Notes: generated by a model from the letters alone, not told the origin. A DNA stretch of 64,000 nt from CAVOHU01 sp963843385 (GCA_963843385.1 CAWJJY010000001.1:124001-188000), one strand, 5' to 3'. Positions 50,476 through 58,701 are shown, counted from the stretch's first letter. Translations and numbers: made by a program.

Positions 50476-52587
50476 ATGGGCAAGAAGCGGGCGGCAACGC
50501 CTTTACGCGACGGGGCCGGGAGCCCCGAAGTACGCGCCAGCGCGCGGGTCGACGTTCTGATCTACCTGTTGCTGCTGGTCTCGATCGCCGTGGTGTTCGC
50601 TGAGGTCCGGCACTACCCGCTGGTCGACTTCGATGACCTCGAGTACGTGAGCCACAACCGGCATGTGACCGCCGGTCTGACCCTCGAGAACGTAGTCTGG
50701 GCGTTCACGCAATCGTACGAAGGCTATTGGTCGCCGCTGACGTGGCTGTCCTACATGGCCGACGTCCAGTTCTTTGGACCGGGGAGCGGTGCGCACCACG
50801 TCACCAACGTGGTGATTCACATGGCGAGCGCATGCCTCCTGTTCGCGTTTCTCACGCGCGCGACCCGGGTCCGCTCTCTGAGTGCCGTCGTGGCGATGCT
50901 CTTTGCCATCCACCCGCTGCACGTCGAGTCAGTGGCGTGGGTGGCCGAGCGAAAAGACGTCTTGAGCGCGTTCTTCTGGTTTCTGACGTGCTGGGCGTAC
51001 CTGCGCTATGTCGAGCGGCCGGCCGCCTCAACCTACGCGGTCGTCGTCGCCTCGTTCGCCTGCGGCCTGATGTCGAAGCCGATGATCGTGACCCTGCCGC
51101 TCGTGCTCCTCCTGATGGACGCGTGGCCGCTGGGGCGGCTGCCGGTGGGAGGAAGCGCCGGGCGCACAGAAAAGAAGGCGCCGCGACCCGGGCCGTACCT
51201 CACGAGTTTCAAGAAGGCGCTCGTCGAGAAGGCGCCGCTGGCGGCCATGTCGATCGCCGTGGCGAGCGTGACCTTCGTGACCCAGCGGAATGCGGGAGGG
51301 ATCTCGTCTCTCGATGCGATCTCGTCGCTGACCCGCGTCGAGAACGCGCTCGTGTCCTGCGTCACCTATCTGGTGAAGATGGTCTGGCCCAGCCAGCTGG
51401 CGGCACTGTATCCCCATCCGTTGCATGTGGCGTTCTGGAAAGCAGCCGCCGCGGCACTCGTGCTCGCGGGGATCTCGATCCTGGCGGTACGCGCGGTTCG
51501 GGCGGCCCCGTACCTTCTCGTCGGGTGGCTCTGGTACCTGATTGCGCTGCTTCCGGTGCTCGGGCTCGTACAGGCGGGCGTGCAGAGTCGGGCCGACCGG
51601 TACACCTACGTGCCCATGGTCGGCATCGCCATCATGGTGGCCTGGGGACTGGCCGCGCTGGTTCAACGGACTCCGACAATCAGGCGGGCGCTGGCCGTTG
51701 TCGCCTGCGTGGCCCTCTCGGTCTACGGGGTGCTCGCCTGGCAACAGGTTCAGTACTGGCGCGACAGCGAGAGCCTGTTCCGCAGAGCGATCGCGGTCAC
51801 GACCGGCAATTACGTGGCCCACGCAGCCCTGGGCAAGACGCTGAGGCAGAGCGGGCGCGTCGATGAAGCGATCGACCAGCTCCGGGAGTCGATCGGGATC
51901 ACACCCCAGTTCGCCGAAGCGCACGATGCGCTTGGTGAGGCGCTGCTGGCCGAGCAGCGTGCCAGCGAAGCCCTGCCGCACCTTGCGGAGGCCGTGCGGC
52001 TCAGCCCGAACGCCCCAGCGTTCCGCGTGAATCTGGGAACCGCCCTGAACGCGGTCGACAGGGTTGACGAAGCGGCGGTGTCGTTTCGCGAAGCGCTCCG
52101 CCTCTCGCCGGACGACGCCGAGGCGCATTCCGGGTTGGGCGGAGCCCTGGTGGAGCAGGGGAGATTCGAGGAGGCGCAAACCGAATTCGAGGAGGCGATC
52201 AGGCTCGACCCGGTTTACGCGCCTGCGCATCACAATTTGGGCGCATTGCTCTCCCGCCTGGGCAACGGCGACAGCGCCGTGATTCAGTTCTCGGAAGTCG
52301 TCAGGCTCGAGCCCAACTCAGCCGAAGCGCATCTCGACCTCGGTACCATCCTCGCCGCGCAGGACCGGATGGACGAGGCCATAGCCGAGCTCAGGATCGC
52401 CACGCGCCTGAAGCCCGACGAAGCGGCCATACATAACAACCTGGGGGGTGCGCTGCTGTCGGCGGGGCAGATCGATGCCGCCATAGCCGAGTTTTCCGAG
52501 GCGATCCGGCTCCGGCCCGATCTCCAGCAACTGAAAGACAACCTGGAGATGGCGTTGGCCTGGCAACGGAATAAAGGCAGACAGTAG
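50476..52587 (+). CDS. Tmtc-like membrane glycosyltransferase-type protein with TPR repeats
   Basis: Protein of 703 residues. The N-terminal ~430 residues carry about ten membrane helices, with the acidic loop VDFDDLEYVSHN after the first helix, WSPLTWLSYMAD and HPLHVESVAWVAERKDVLS, all features of GT39/DUF1736 (Tmtc-type O-mannosyltransferase) proteins. The C-terminal ~260 residues hold seven TPR units (YVAHAALGKTLRQSGRVDEA onward, each about 34 residues). The likely role is lipid-linked sugar transfer to exported targets, but bacterial members are uncharacterised. Monocistronic by appearance. Confidence 0.86.
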   Translation: MGKKRAATPLRDGAGSPEVRASARVDVLIYLLLLVSIAVVFAEVRHYPLVDFDDLEYVSHNRHVTAGLTLENVVWAFTQSYEGYWSPLTWLSYMADVQFFGPGSGAHHVTNVVIHMASACLLFAFLTRATRVRSLSAVVAMLFAIHPLHVESVAWVAERKDVLSAFFWFLTCWAYLRYVERPAASTYAVVVASFACGLMSKPMIVTLPLVLLLMDAWPLGRLPVGGSAGRTEKKAPRPGPYLTSFKKALVEKAPLAAMSIAVASVTFVTQRNAGGISSLDAISSLTRVENALVSCVTYLVKMVWPSQLAALYPHPLHVAFWKAAAAALVLAGISILAVRAVRAAPYLLVGWLWYLIALLPVLGLVQAGVQSRADRYTYVPMVGIAIMVAWGLAALVQRTPTIRRALAVVACVALSVYGVLAWQQVQYWRDSESLFRRAIAVTTGNYVAHAALGKTLRQSGRVDEAIDQLRESIGITPQFAEAHDALGEALLAEQRASEALPHLAEAVRLSPNAPAFRVNLGTALNAVDRVDEAAVSFREALRLSPDDAEAHSGLGGALVEQGRFEEAQTEFEEAIRLDPVYAPAHHNLGALLSRLGNGDSAVIQFSEVVRLEPNSAEAHLDLGTILAAQDRMDEAIAELRIATRLKPDEAAIHNNLGGALLSAGQIDAAIAEFSEAIRLRPDLQQLKDNLEMALAWQRNKGRQ

Positions 52588-52708
52588 GTTGGGGGGAGCG
52601 GCCTTGGACCGCGCGTAACAGGTCCATCGCGGCTGTCGCGCACCGATACGAGCATACGGCGAAGGCGGAGGTCAGGTGAGTGGCCGGCTCGGGTGCTATC
52701 ATGGCGAC

Positions 52709-52960
52709 GTGAATCGTGACGATCTCCTCGCGTTCGTCCGCCGCGACTGGCAGCAGCTGGCTCAGGCCAAGTCCGAATACTGGCGGACGCTGAAGCAGAG
52801 CATGACGCCCGACGACGTCCTCGCGCTCGGCGACCGGCTACGGCAGCACGCACGGACCATGAGGCCGGACTGGCCCAGCCAGTCGGGCCGTGCCGAAGAT
52901 CTCGCCGTCCACATTCGTGTTGCGGAGGCCCTTCGTGCAGTCTCCGTCAGGCCCCGCTGA
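52709..52960 (+). CDS. Small hypothetical protein coupled to a nucleotidyltransferase
   Basis: Not recognised as a named family. 83 residues from the GTG at 52709: VNRDDLLAFVRRDWQQLAQ, AKSEYWRTLKQSMTPDDVLA, then a Trp in TMRPDWPSQSGR and a helical end. All-helical and basic/acidic mixed. TATCAT at 52697-52702 lies six bases before the GTG, suggesting a leaderless start. The next gene begins 26 bases inside this one. Its place and size suit an antitoxin or partner of the nucleotidyltransferase; no function is proven. Confidence 0.55.
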   Translation: MNRDDLLAFVRRDWQQLAQAKSEYWRTLKQSMTPDDVLALGDRLRQHARTMRPDWPSQSGRAEDLAVHIRVAEALRAVSVRPR

Positions 52961-53522
52961 CCTCCTTGCAGACCTCTCGCGGGTTTTGAAGCGACTCGGC
53001 GTGCCTTGGTACGTCTTCGGCGCCCAGGCCGCGATGATCTGGGGTCGCCCTCGAATGACGGCTGACATTGACGTGACAGTCAGGCTTGGCGGCGACGACC
53101 CATCCGCGCTGGTCGAGGCCCTGAAGGCATCGGGGTTCCAGCTGCGGATCGTGGCAACCCACGAGTTCGTACGCCAGACGCGTGTGGTGCCGCTCGTGCA
53201 CACACCCTCTGATCTGGCCGTCGACATGGTGCTTGCGGGCCCCGGGCTCGAAGAACTCTTCCTGTCACGCACAGTAAGCGTCGAGATTGGCGGGATGGCG
53301 GTACCGATCATCAGCCCGGAAGATCTCGTCGCGACCAAGATCCTCGCGGGACGCGCCAAGGACATCGAAGACATCCGAGGCGTGCTCGATGAAAGGGGCG
53401 GCCGACTCGACATCACAGCGATTCGAGCGACGCTCCGACAACTCGAAGACGCCCTGGGACAAAGCGACCTGGTTCCGCTCTTCGAAGCCGAACTCAACCG
53501 ATGGAGACAGAGATCGACGTGA
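52935..53522 (+). CDS. Nucleotidyltransferase of the DUF6036/AbiEii-like type
   Basis: Cytoplasmic nucleotidyltransferase of about 195 residues. The Pol-beta-like motif is GAQAAMIWGRPRMTADIDVTV (Gly-rich turn and D-x-D metal site), followed by DMVLAGPGLEELFL with the third acidic position region and an ISPEDLVATKILAGRAKDIED helix typical of AbiEii/DUF6036 proteins. The GTG at 52935 has GGAGG eight bases upstream, so translation is coupled with the small gene before it. Relatives act as toxins in type IV abortive-infection or MNT/HEPN-type systems; no HEPN protein is present, so the partner would be the small protein. Confidence 0.82.
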   Translation: MQSPSGPADLLADLSRVLKRLGVPWYVFGAQAAMIWGRPRMTADIDVTVRLGGDDPSALVEALKASGFQLRIVATHEFVRQTRVVPLVHTPSDLAVDMVLAGPGLEELFLSRTVSVEIGGMAVPIISPEDLVATKILAGRAKDIEDIRGVLDERGGRLDITAIRATLRQLEDALGQSDLVPLFEAELNRWRQRST

Positions 53523-53584
53523 CGCCGGTACCGGCCGCCACGTCCACCGTGTTCGCGCGAGATCCAACTGTCGAAATTATGCAA

Positions 53585-53612
53585 TTGACAACGATATTAC
53601 ATTGAGTAAGAT
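53585..53612 (+). promoter_or_regulatory. Promoter of the padR gene
   Basis: TTGACA (53585-53590) and TAAGAT (53607-53612) are separated by 16 bases in an unusually A+T-rich stretch. The GTG of the regulator follows after six bases, so the mRNA should be leaderless. The A+T-rich spacer could also hold the regulator's operator. Confidence 0.7.
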
Positions 53613-53618
53613 CGCGCT

Positions 53619-53927
53619 GTGACAATCGGCTCGGTACCGACACTCCCCGGCAAGGAACGCCTGATCCTCGAGCTGCTCTTCTCGCAAGGTCCTATGTTCG
53701 GCCTGCAGCTGGTCGAATCCTCGCGAGGTCGGCTCAAGCGTGGCACCGTCTACGTGACCCTCGGCCGGATGGAGCAGAAGGGCTACGTGGAGTCGGAACA
53801 GGAGCCTCGACCGTCTGGCGCCATCGGACTTCCCAGGCGCATTTACCGGCCCACCGGCCTTGGAGAACGGGCGCTCCGCGCGTGGACGATGCTGAGGCGG
53901 GAACTGGCATGGGAGACGAGGCGGTGA
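53619..53927 (+). CDS. PadR-family transcriptional regulator
   Basis: Winged-helix regulator of 102 residues. PGKERLILELLFSQGPMFGL and QLVESSRGRLKRGTVYVTLG form the helix-turn-helix (first 60 residues), followed by RMEQKGYVESEQEP and the wing with PRRIYRPTGLG. The C-terminal helix RALRAWTMLRREL is short, as in PadR subfamily 2. It overlaps the following membrane-protein gene by 19 bases. PadR proteins often control a neighbouring membrane protein, and autoregulation is likely. The ligand is not predictable. Confidence 0.85.
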   Translation: MTIGSVPTLPGKERLILELLFSQGPMFGLQLVESSRGRLKRGTVYVTLGRMEQKGYVESEQEPRPSGAIGLPRRIYRPTGLGERALRAWTMLRRELAWETRR

Positions 53928-54928
53928 GCGCCACTCTGCCTGGCACCCGGGTGTGCGACTTCCTAGCGCGATGGCTCGATGAATCGACCTTCCACGGCCT
54001 GGTTGCTCCTACCGTCGCCGATCTCCAGTATGAGACGCGGCTGGCAGGTCGAGACCGCTTGCGTCGAGCCTTGGCGGGAATTCACGGGTACAGCGCGCTC
54101 ATTCGAGTTCTCGCCGTCCACGGCATTCGCGGGAGGTCGCCCATGCGTCGTCTGTTTGCGATCCTGCTGCTGGGCTCGACCGGGGCCGCTTCGCTGGTCG
54201 CAGCCCAATACGTCACCAATATGGGCCCCGCACTGATCGTCCCCTATCTTGTGATGGCCATCGCGGCGCCGATCGTCTCGAGAGTGTTCGAGCTTGGACA
54301 CAGCTACCGCCAGATGTTCATCAACTGCATTGCCGTGGGCATGATCATGGCCATGACCCAGTATTGCTGGCTGGCGTTTGTGGATCCCGCTCCATCGCTG
54401 TCACTGTTCGGCCACCTCTGGCGGGTCGTATTCCTGGCAGGCTGCGTGGGGTTCGTGAGCCTCATCGCCGCGGCCTTCGCCTGGACTCCGCCGGCAGGCG
54501 CCGAGCCGGCCTACCACCGCAACCTCATCCGTCTCGCAGTTGGCGGTGCGGCGTGTGCCATCACCTACAGTGGAGTTGGGCTGTGGTTTGCGCAGGACGC
54601 GGCCAGGCTGGTGCGGGTCCTGATTTGGTCAGTCTTCCTCGGCTTCTACTTCGTCGCCGTGTCCGGAGCCGTCCACCTGCCCATTCTGCTCGGCACTCGC
54701 CGGCTGCTGCGCGGACGGACCTCGCTGGCCCTCCTCGGCGCGATTCTCTGTCCCGTTCCCATGCTGGGATTCCCATTCCTGCAGGGTCGTCTCGCCGAGA
54801 CTTGGGCGTTCTGGCTACGCGAGCCCACCATGTTGGCGGCGGCCATTTTGCCATTTGCCGTCGCGGGAGCCGTGCTCGGCTGGGTTCTCGCCACACGGCC
54901 CTCCCAAGCGGCAACAATCACGCAGTAG
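53909..54928 (+). CDS. Membrane protein paired with PadR, function unknown
   Basis: Not recognised as a named family. About 339 residues from the ATG at 53909 (AGGCGGG nine bases upstream). The first ~80 residues are soluble (CDFLARWLDESTFHGLVAPT), resembling the short cytoplasmic lead found on PadR-linked permeases. Eight hydrophobic segments follow, such as LFAILLLGSTGAASLVAAQY, LIVPYLVMAIAAPIVSRVF, FINCIAVGMIMAMTQYCWLAF and LAAAILPFAVAGAVLGWVLA. No ATPase or catalytic motif is seen. Co-transcription with padR is implied by overlap. Confidence 0.65.
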   Translation: MGDEAVSATLPGTRVCDFLARWLDESTFHGLVAPTVADLQYETRLAGRDRLRRALAGIHGYSALIRVLAVHGIRGRSPMRRLFAILLLGSTGAASLVAAQYVTNMGPALIVPYLVMAIAAPIVSRVFELGHSYRQMFINCIAVGMIMAMTQYCWLAFVDPAPSLSLFGHLWRVVFLAGCVGFVSLIAAAFAWTPPAGAEPAYHRNLIRLAVGGAACAITYSGVGLWFAQDAARLVRVLIWSVFLGFYFVAVSGAVHLPILLGTRRLLRGRTSLALLGAILCPVPMLGFPFLQGRLAETWAFWLREPTMLAAAILPFAVAGAVLGWVLATRPSQAATITQ

Positions 54929-55085
54929 CACGGTCAGGGGGGCTATCTCGAAGCAGGGCGCCTTCTGAGAGGCCCAGACGAGCCTCGGGCTGCTGGAATC
55001 ACACCAAGGGCTGGTCCTTCGGTCCACTGTCGCACGGGCACGCTGACGCGGGCACCATGACCGCGAACCAGGACCGCGCCCCGCA

Positions 55086-55253
55086 CTACGCGTGCACGCC
55101 CGGAGCCTCGTGGCCGGTGCGCTGGACATCCTCGACATACGGGCCGGGGTAGGCGTGCGGGTGGGCGTCGCGCCCGCTCTCGCCGCCAAGCTCGAGCACT
55201 CGGTTGCTGAGGCTGCGCAGGAATGCGCGATCATGTGACACGAACAGCAGGGT
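55086..55253 (-). pseudogene. ABC-F ATPase C-terminal remnant
   Basis: On the minus strand a start-less frame reads TLLFVSHDRAFLRSLSNRVL, then ELGGESGRDAHPHAYPGPYV, EDVQRTGHEAPGVHA and TAG. This is the H-loop (SHDR) and final strand of an ABC-F-type ATPase, about 56 residues of the usual 530 or more. In-frame TAA precedes it, and no Walker motifs are found nearby, so it is a deletion remnant. The rest of 54929-55288 shows nothing recognisable. Confidence 0.7.
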
Positions 55254-55288
55254 CCCTTAGAACGAGCTGAGAGCCGGCAGTCGAGAGC

Positions 55289-56614
55289 CTATTGCCTGTA
55301 AACCTTCCCGTCCTTCATCACGAACTTCACCGCGCGGCAGGCGCCGATGTTCACCGTCGGATCCCCCGCAACGGCGACCAGGTCGGCGAACAGGCCTGCC
55401 CGAATCTGGCCGATCCGATCCGCCCAGCCCATCGCCTTCGCGTTCACGGCGGTCGCGCCGAGCAGCGCCTGCACGGGCGTCATGCCGTATTCGACCATCA
55501 GCTCGATCTCGCGCGCGTTGGTGCCGTGCGCGAACACACCGACGTCGCTGCCGAGCCCGATGATGACCCCCTGCTTCATCGCGAGCTGGAACGCGCGCTT
55601 GCCCTCTTCCATGCTTCGCGTCGGCTGAGAGACCCCGGGTTTATAACCCTGGTTGTAGATGGAAGACGCCTCCTGGGCGGCGAGCGTGGGAAACAGCGCG
55701 ACCCCTCGCTCGGCCATCAGCTTGAAGACCTCTTCGTTGCCGTTGTAGCCGTGCTCGATCGTGTCGGCTCCGGCCAGCACCGCACGCTTCATCCCTTCGG
55801 CGGTCGAGGCGTGCACCGCGACGGGACGATTCGCGCTGCGCGCTTCGTCGACGGCCACCTTCATCTCGGCCAGGGTCAGCGTCGGGACCGTCGAGCCCCC
55901 GGGCCCGCGGCGATAGTCTGCGTAGAGTTTCACCCAGTCGGCCCCGTGCCCGATCTGATCGCGAACCGCCCACAACATCTGATCGCCGCCGCTCACTTCC
56001 TGCGCGCCCTTCGGCGTCAGGAAGTTCGTCGCGAACCCTGCCGGCCCGGGCCCGTAGCTCCCGGTTGCGACAATCGCCTTGGTCGCCACCTGGAGACGCG
56101 GTCCGGGAATCCGCCCCTCGTTGATCGCCTTCTTCACCTGCACGTCTGCGTAGTCGGCGCCCTCGGTGCCCAGATCGCGCAGCGCCGTGAAGCCTGCCAT
56201 CAGGGTCCACTCGCAGTGGAGCACCGCCGCGATGGTCCGGTAGGCGAGGTCCTCCTTCAGGACCTGGTCGTTCCAGAGCGCCTCGTTGTACGGATGCAGG
56301 AAGACGTGGGAGTGGGCGTCGATCAGGCCAGGCAGCAGCGTCGTGCCCGGAAGGTCGATCGTGCGTGCGCCAGCGGGCAGGTTGACGTCGGCCGGCGCGC
56401 CCACCGCGGCGATCCTGTTCCCCGTCACCAGTACCACCCAGCCTTCGTGTGCCTGCTGATCGGAGGCCGTGAACACCCTGGCGGGTTTCAACAGTGTGCT
56501 GGCAGCCGACGCCTGTGCTGGCGCCTGTGCAAGTGTTGGGGTCGGCCCGGTCGCGACCACCAGGCAGGCGATCGACAGGCCCAGCACAATCCCGACCATT
56601 CGCGAACGCTTCAT
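55289..56614 (-). CDS. Secreted metal-dependent amidohydrolase (imidazolonepropionase/prolidase-like)
   Basis: Exported TIM-barrel hydrolase of about 441 residues. Signal peptide GIVLGLSIACLVVATGPT ends near TLAQAP. Metal ligands are seen as LIDAHSHVFLH (HxH), Lys in DWVKLYADY, His in VAVHAST, His in TIEHGYNG and Asp in IGLGSDVGVFAHG. This resembles the Xaa-Pro-dipeptidase/amidohydrolase group with many secreted Acidobacterial members. The ATG at 56614 has AAGGAG upstream; the longer frame to 56761 runs through the HAD gene. It follows the HAD gene by 13 bases and may be co-transcribed. Confidence 0.9.
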   Translation of the reverse strand: MKRSRMVGIVLGLSIACLVVATGPTPTLAQAPAQASAASTLLKPARVFTASDQQAHEGWVVLVTGNRIAAVGAPADVNLPAGARTIDLPGTTLLPGLIDAHSHVFLHPYNEALWNDQVLKEDLAYRTIAAVLHCEWTLMAGFTALRDLGTEGADYADVQVKKAINEGRIPGPRLQVATKAIVATGSYGPGPAGFATNFLTPKGAQEVSGGDQMLWAVRDQIGHGADWVKLYADYRRGPGGSTVPTLTLAEMKVAVDEARSANRPVAVHASTAEGMKRAVLAGADTIEHGYNGNEEVFKLMAERGVALFPTLAAQEASSIYNQGYKPGVSQPTRSMEEGKRAFQLAMKQGVIIGLGSDVGVFAHGTNAREIELMVEYGMTPVQALLGATAVNAKAMGWADRIGQIRAGLFADLVAVAGDPTVNIGACRAVKFVMKDGKVYRQ

Positions 56615-56627
56615 ACGTGTTGCTCCT

Positions 56628-57353
56628 TCACGATCGGCTGAAGTTCCCTGCCAGCAGCCTGTCGACGAACTCATCGAGAGATCCGACCCGGGGACAGTCG
56701 ACGCCTTCGTACAGGCCCTCCGGATCGATGAGCACCGCCCTGAGCCCGGCGCTTCTCGCACCGACGATGTCGATCTCGTAGAGGTCGCCAGTGTGGATCG
56801 TCGTGTCGGGGGAGGCGCCTGAGCGCGTCAGCGCGCGGAGAAACAGCCGCGGGTCCGGCTTCTCGATGCCCTCCTCGCCCGAGTCGATCACGAGGTCCAC
56901 CAGGGGGAGCAGTCCGACGCGGTCGAACATCTTCCTGAGAGTGCCATTGGAGTTCGAGACGACGACCAGTTTGAGATTCGCCGCTCGGAGGCGGCGGAGG
57001 GCCGGCATCACGTCGTCCGGGACGTAGTCCCAGACGCCGTCGCGCTCGTGGTACTCGCGGAGTTCCGCCAGGGCGGCATCGGTTGCCGCGTCTGGCGAGA
57101 CGCCCGCATGCTTCAGGATCAGGTCGAAGTAGAGAAAGCCTCTCTGGTCGTCGTTGGTCGCCGTGACGGTCGGAGCCACGTCGAGCGTCCGCTTGGTCGG
57201 CGGATCGGCGGCCTCCAGGCGGGCGGGGCTGACCTCGACCCCGTGTCGCGCGAGAGCCTCACTGACGAGGCGCCAATTGGGATAGACGAGCACGCCGCCG
57301 GCGTCCAGAAAGACGGTCGAGATTCCACTTCGAGTCATCGGGTGATTTGACAT
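56628..57353 (-). CDS. HAD-family hydrolase
   Basis: Haloacid-dehalogenase-type phosphatase of about 241 residues. Motif I reads FLDAGGVLV, with Gly where the second catalytic Asp usually lies. Motif II is VVSNSNGTLRKMF, motif III Lys is in GIEKPDPRLF, and motif IV Asp in GDLYEIDIVGA. An inserted cap helical region lies at about 40-110. The Asp-to-Gly change is common in the YjjG/2-haloacid-like branch and may alter chemistry. ATG at 57353; the radical SAM gene diverges 101 bases away. Substrate unknown. Confidence 0.85.
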   Translation of the reverse strand: MSNHPMTRSGISTVFLDAGGVLVYPNWRLVSEALARHGVEVSPARLEAADPPTKRTLDVAPTVTATNDDQRGFLYFDLILKHAGVSPDAATDAALAELREYHERDGVWDYVPDDVMPALRRLRAANLKLVVVSNSNGTLRKMFDRVGLLPLVDLVIDSGEEGIEKPDPRLFLRALTRSGASPDTTIHTGDLYEIDIVGARSAGLRAVLIDPEGLYEGVDCPRVGSLDEFVDRLLAGNFSRS

Positions 57354-57395
57354 CAATCTGTGTGGCTAACCTCCGGGCCGCCTGCTTCGTGACAG

Positions 57396-57420
57396 GCCGC
57401 CAGCCGCCAGCCTCCGGCCC
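57396..57420. repeat. Short CGCCAGCCGCCAGCCTCC intergenic repeat
   Basis: The same CCGCCAGCCTCC unit as in the 84-bp repeat at 22867 lies between two divergent genes. Confidence 0.55.
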
Positions 57421-57440
57421 GGTGTCCTGCACCGGTCAAC

Positions 57441-57446
57441 TATACT
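57441..57446 (+). promoter_or_regulatory. -10 element of the radical SAM gene (leaderless start likely)
   Basis: TATACT is a near-consensus -10. The ATG follows after eight bases, so little or no 5' leader is expected. The -35 is not clear. Confidence 0.5.
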
Positions 57447-57454
57447 TCTCCTGG

Positions 57455-58663
57455 ATGGTCCTCCGCGGGTACCTCGCCGGCTCGGCCCACGTCATCAGCA
57501 TCAAGGCGCATTCGATCGCCATGATGGTGGACGAGCACTTCGTGATCTCGTACGACCGCGGGGGGCGACTCTTCAGCGTCTACCGTGACCGCCACACCTA
57601 CAGACGCGGCCTGAGCGGCTGCATGCTGGAGAAGTGGCAGGAGCGCGGCGATCGGTTCCATCGGTTCCTGACCGGCCGCGACCGCGACGACATCGTTGAC
57701 GAGAGTGCGGGCGCGATCGGCCGGGTCCTGGGCGCGATCGACGGGGTCCGATGGAGCTGGGACGAGCCGGCTCGAGCGGGAGATCTGTCGGAGGTGCGCG
57801 AGTTGTTCGGCCGCGCTGCGCGCTTCGATGCGGCTCATGCCCGCGCCGATGCGGCCGCGTTCGACAAGGTCTACCGGCCGGTTGGCATCCTCCCGCCCGA
57901 TCAGTACCTCTCGGTCGTCGTACAGGCAACCGAAGGCTGCTCGTTCAACACGTGTACCTTCTGCGACCTGTACCACGACGGCTACCGCGTGAAGACACCG
58001 GACCAGTTCGAGCAGCACGTCGACGCCGTGTTCGACTATCTCGGCGAGTCGCAGAGCCTGCGGTCACGCGGCGTGTTCCTGGGCGCGGCAAACGCACTGG
58101 CGGTTCCGATGGCGCGGCTGCGCCCGATCCTCGAGCGGCTGGCCACGCGGCTGGGGCCGGACGCGCCGGGCGTGCGCGCGTTTGTCGACGGGTTCACGGG
58201 CGCCAGGAAGACAACGGCGGACTACGCGGAGCTCCAATCGCTGGGCCTGCGCCGGGTCTACATCGGCCTGGAGTCGGGCCACGACCCGTTGCTGGAGTTC
58301 GTGCGGAAGCCCGGCACCGCCCGCGACGCGCTCGAGACCGTTCGCGCGATCAAGGCGGCCGGGATCTCCATTGGTGTGATCGTCATGATCGGTCTCGGCG
58401 GCAGCCGCTTCGCCGCCGGGCACGTCAGCGACACGGTCGCCACGCTGAACGACATGAACCTGGAGGAGCAGGACCTGCTGTACTTCAGCGACCTCGTCGA
58501 GATTCCGGGAACCCGTTACCCGCTCCTGGCGCTCGAGCAGGACATCCGTCCGCTGTCGGCGCTCGAGCGGCGGGCGCAGGAACACGCGATTCGATCGGGT
58601 CTCCGCTTCACCGATCAGCGGCCGAAGATGGCCGTCTATGACGTGAGGGAGTTCGTGTACTGA
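57455..58663 (+). CDS. Radical SAM protein
   Basis: Iron-sulfur enzyme of about 402 residues. The cluster motif is VQATEGCSFNTCTFC with C-x4-C-x2-C spacing (near residue 165-173), as in coproporphyrinogen-oxidase-like radical SAM proteins with a CSxNxCTFC signature. RRVYIGLESGHDPLLEFVRK and GISIGVIVMIGLGGSRF form later barrel strands. About 150 N-terminal residues (VISIKAHSIAMMVDEHFVIS) are an unassigned domain. The ATG at 57455 (MVLRGYLAGSAH) is chosen because the TATACT just upstream supports it. Reaction unknown. Confidence 0.87.
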   Translation: MVLRGYLAGSAHVISIKAHSIAMMVDEHFVISYDRGGRLFSVYRDRHTYRRGLSGCMLEKWQERGDRFHRFLTGRDRDDIVDESAGAIGRVLGAIDGVRWSWDEPARAGDLSEVRELFGRAARFDAAHARADAAAFDKVYRPVGILPPDQYLSVVVQATEGCSFNTCTFCDLYHDGYRVKTPDQFEQHVDAVFDYLGESQSLRSRGVFLGAANALAVPMARLRPILERLATRLGPDAPGVRAFVDGFTGARKTTADYAELQSLGLRRVYIGLESGHDPLLEFVRKPGTARDALETVRAIKAAGISIGVIVMIGLGGSRFAAGHVSDTVATLNDMNLEEQDLLYFSDLVEIPGTRYPLLALEQDIRPLSALERRAQEHAIRSGLRFTDQRPKMAVYDVREFVY

Positions 58664-58701
58664 CGCCGGCCCAACGCCCGAGATCCTGAAGCCGGTCTCC
58701 T

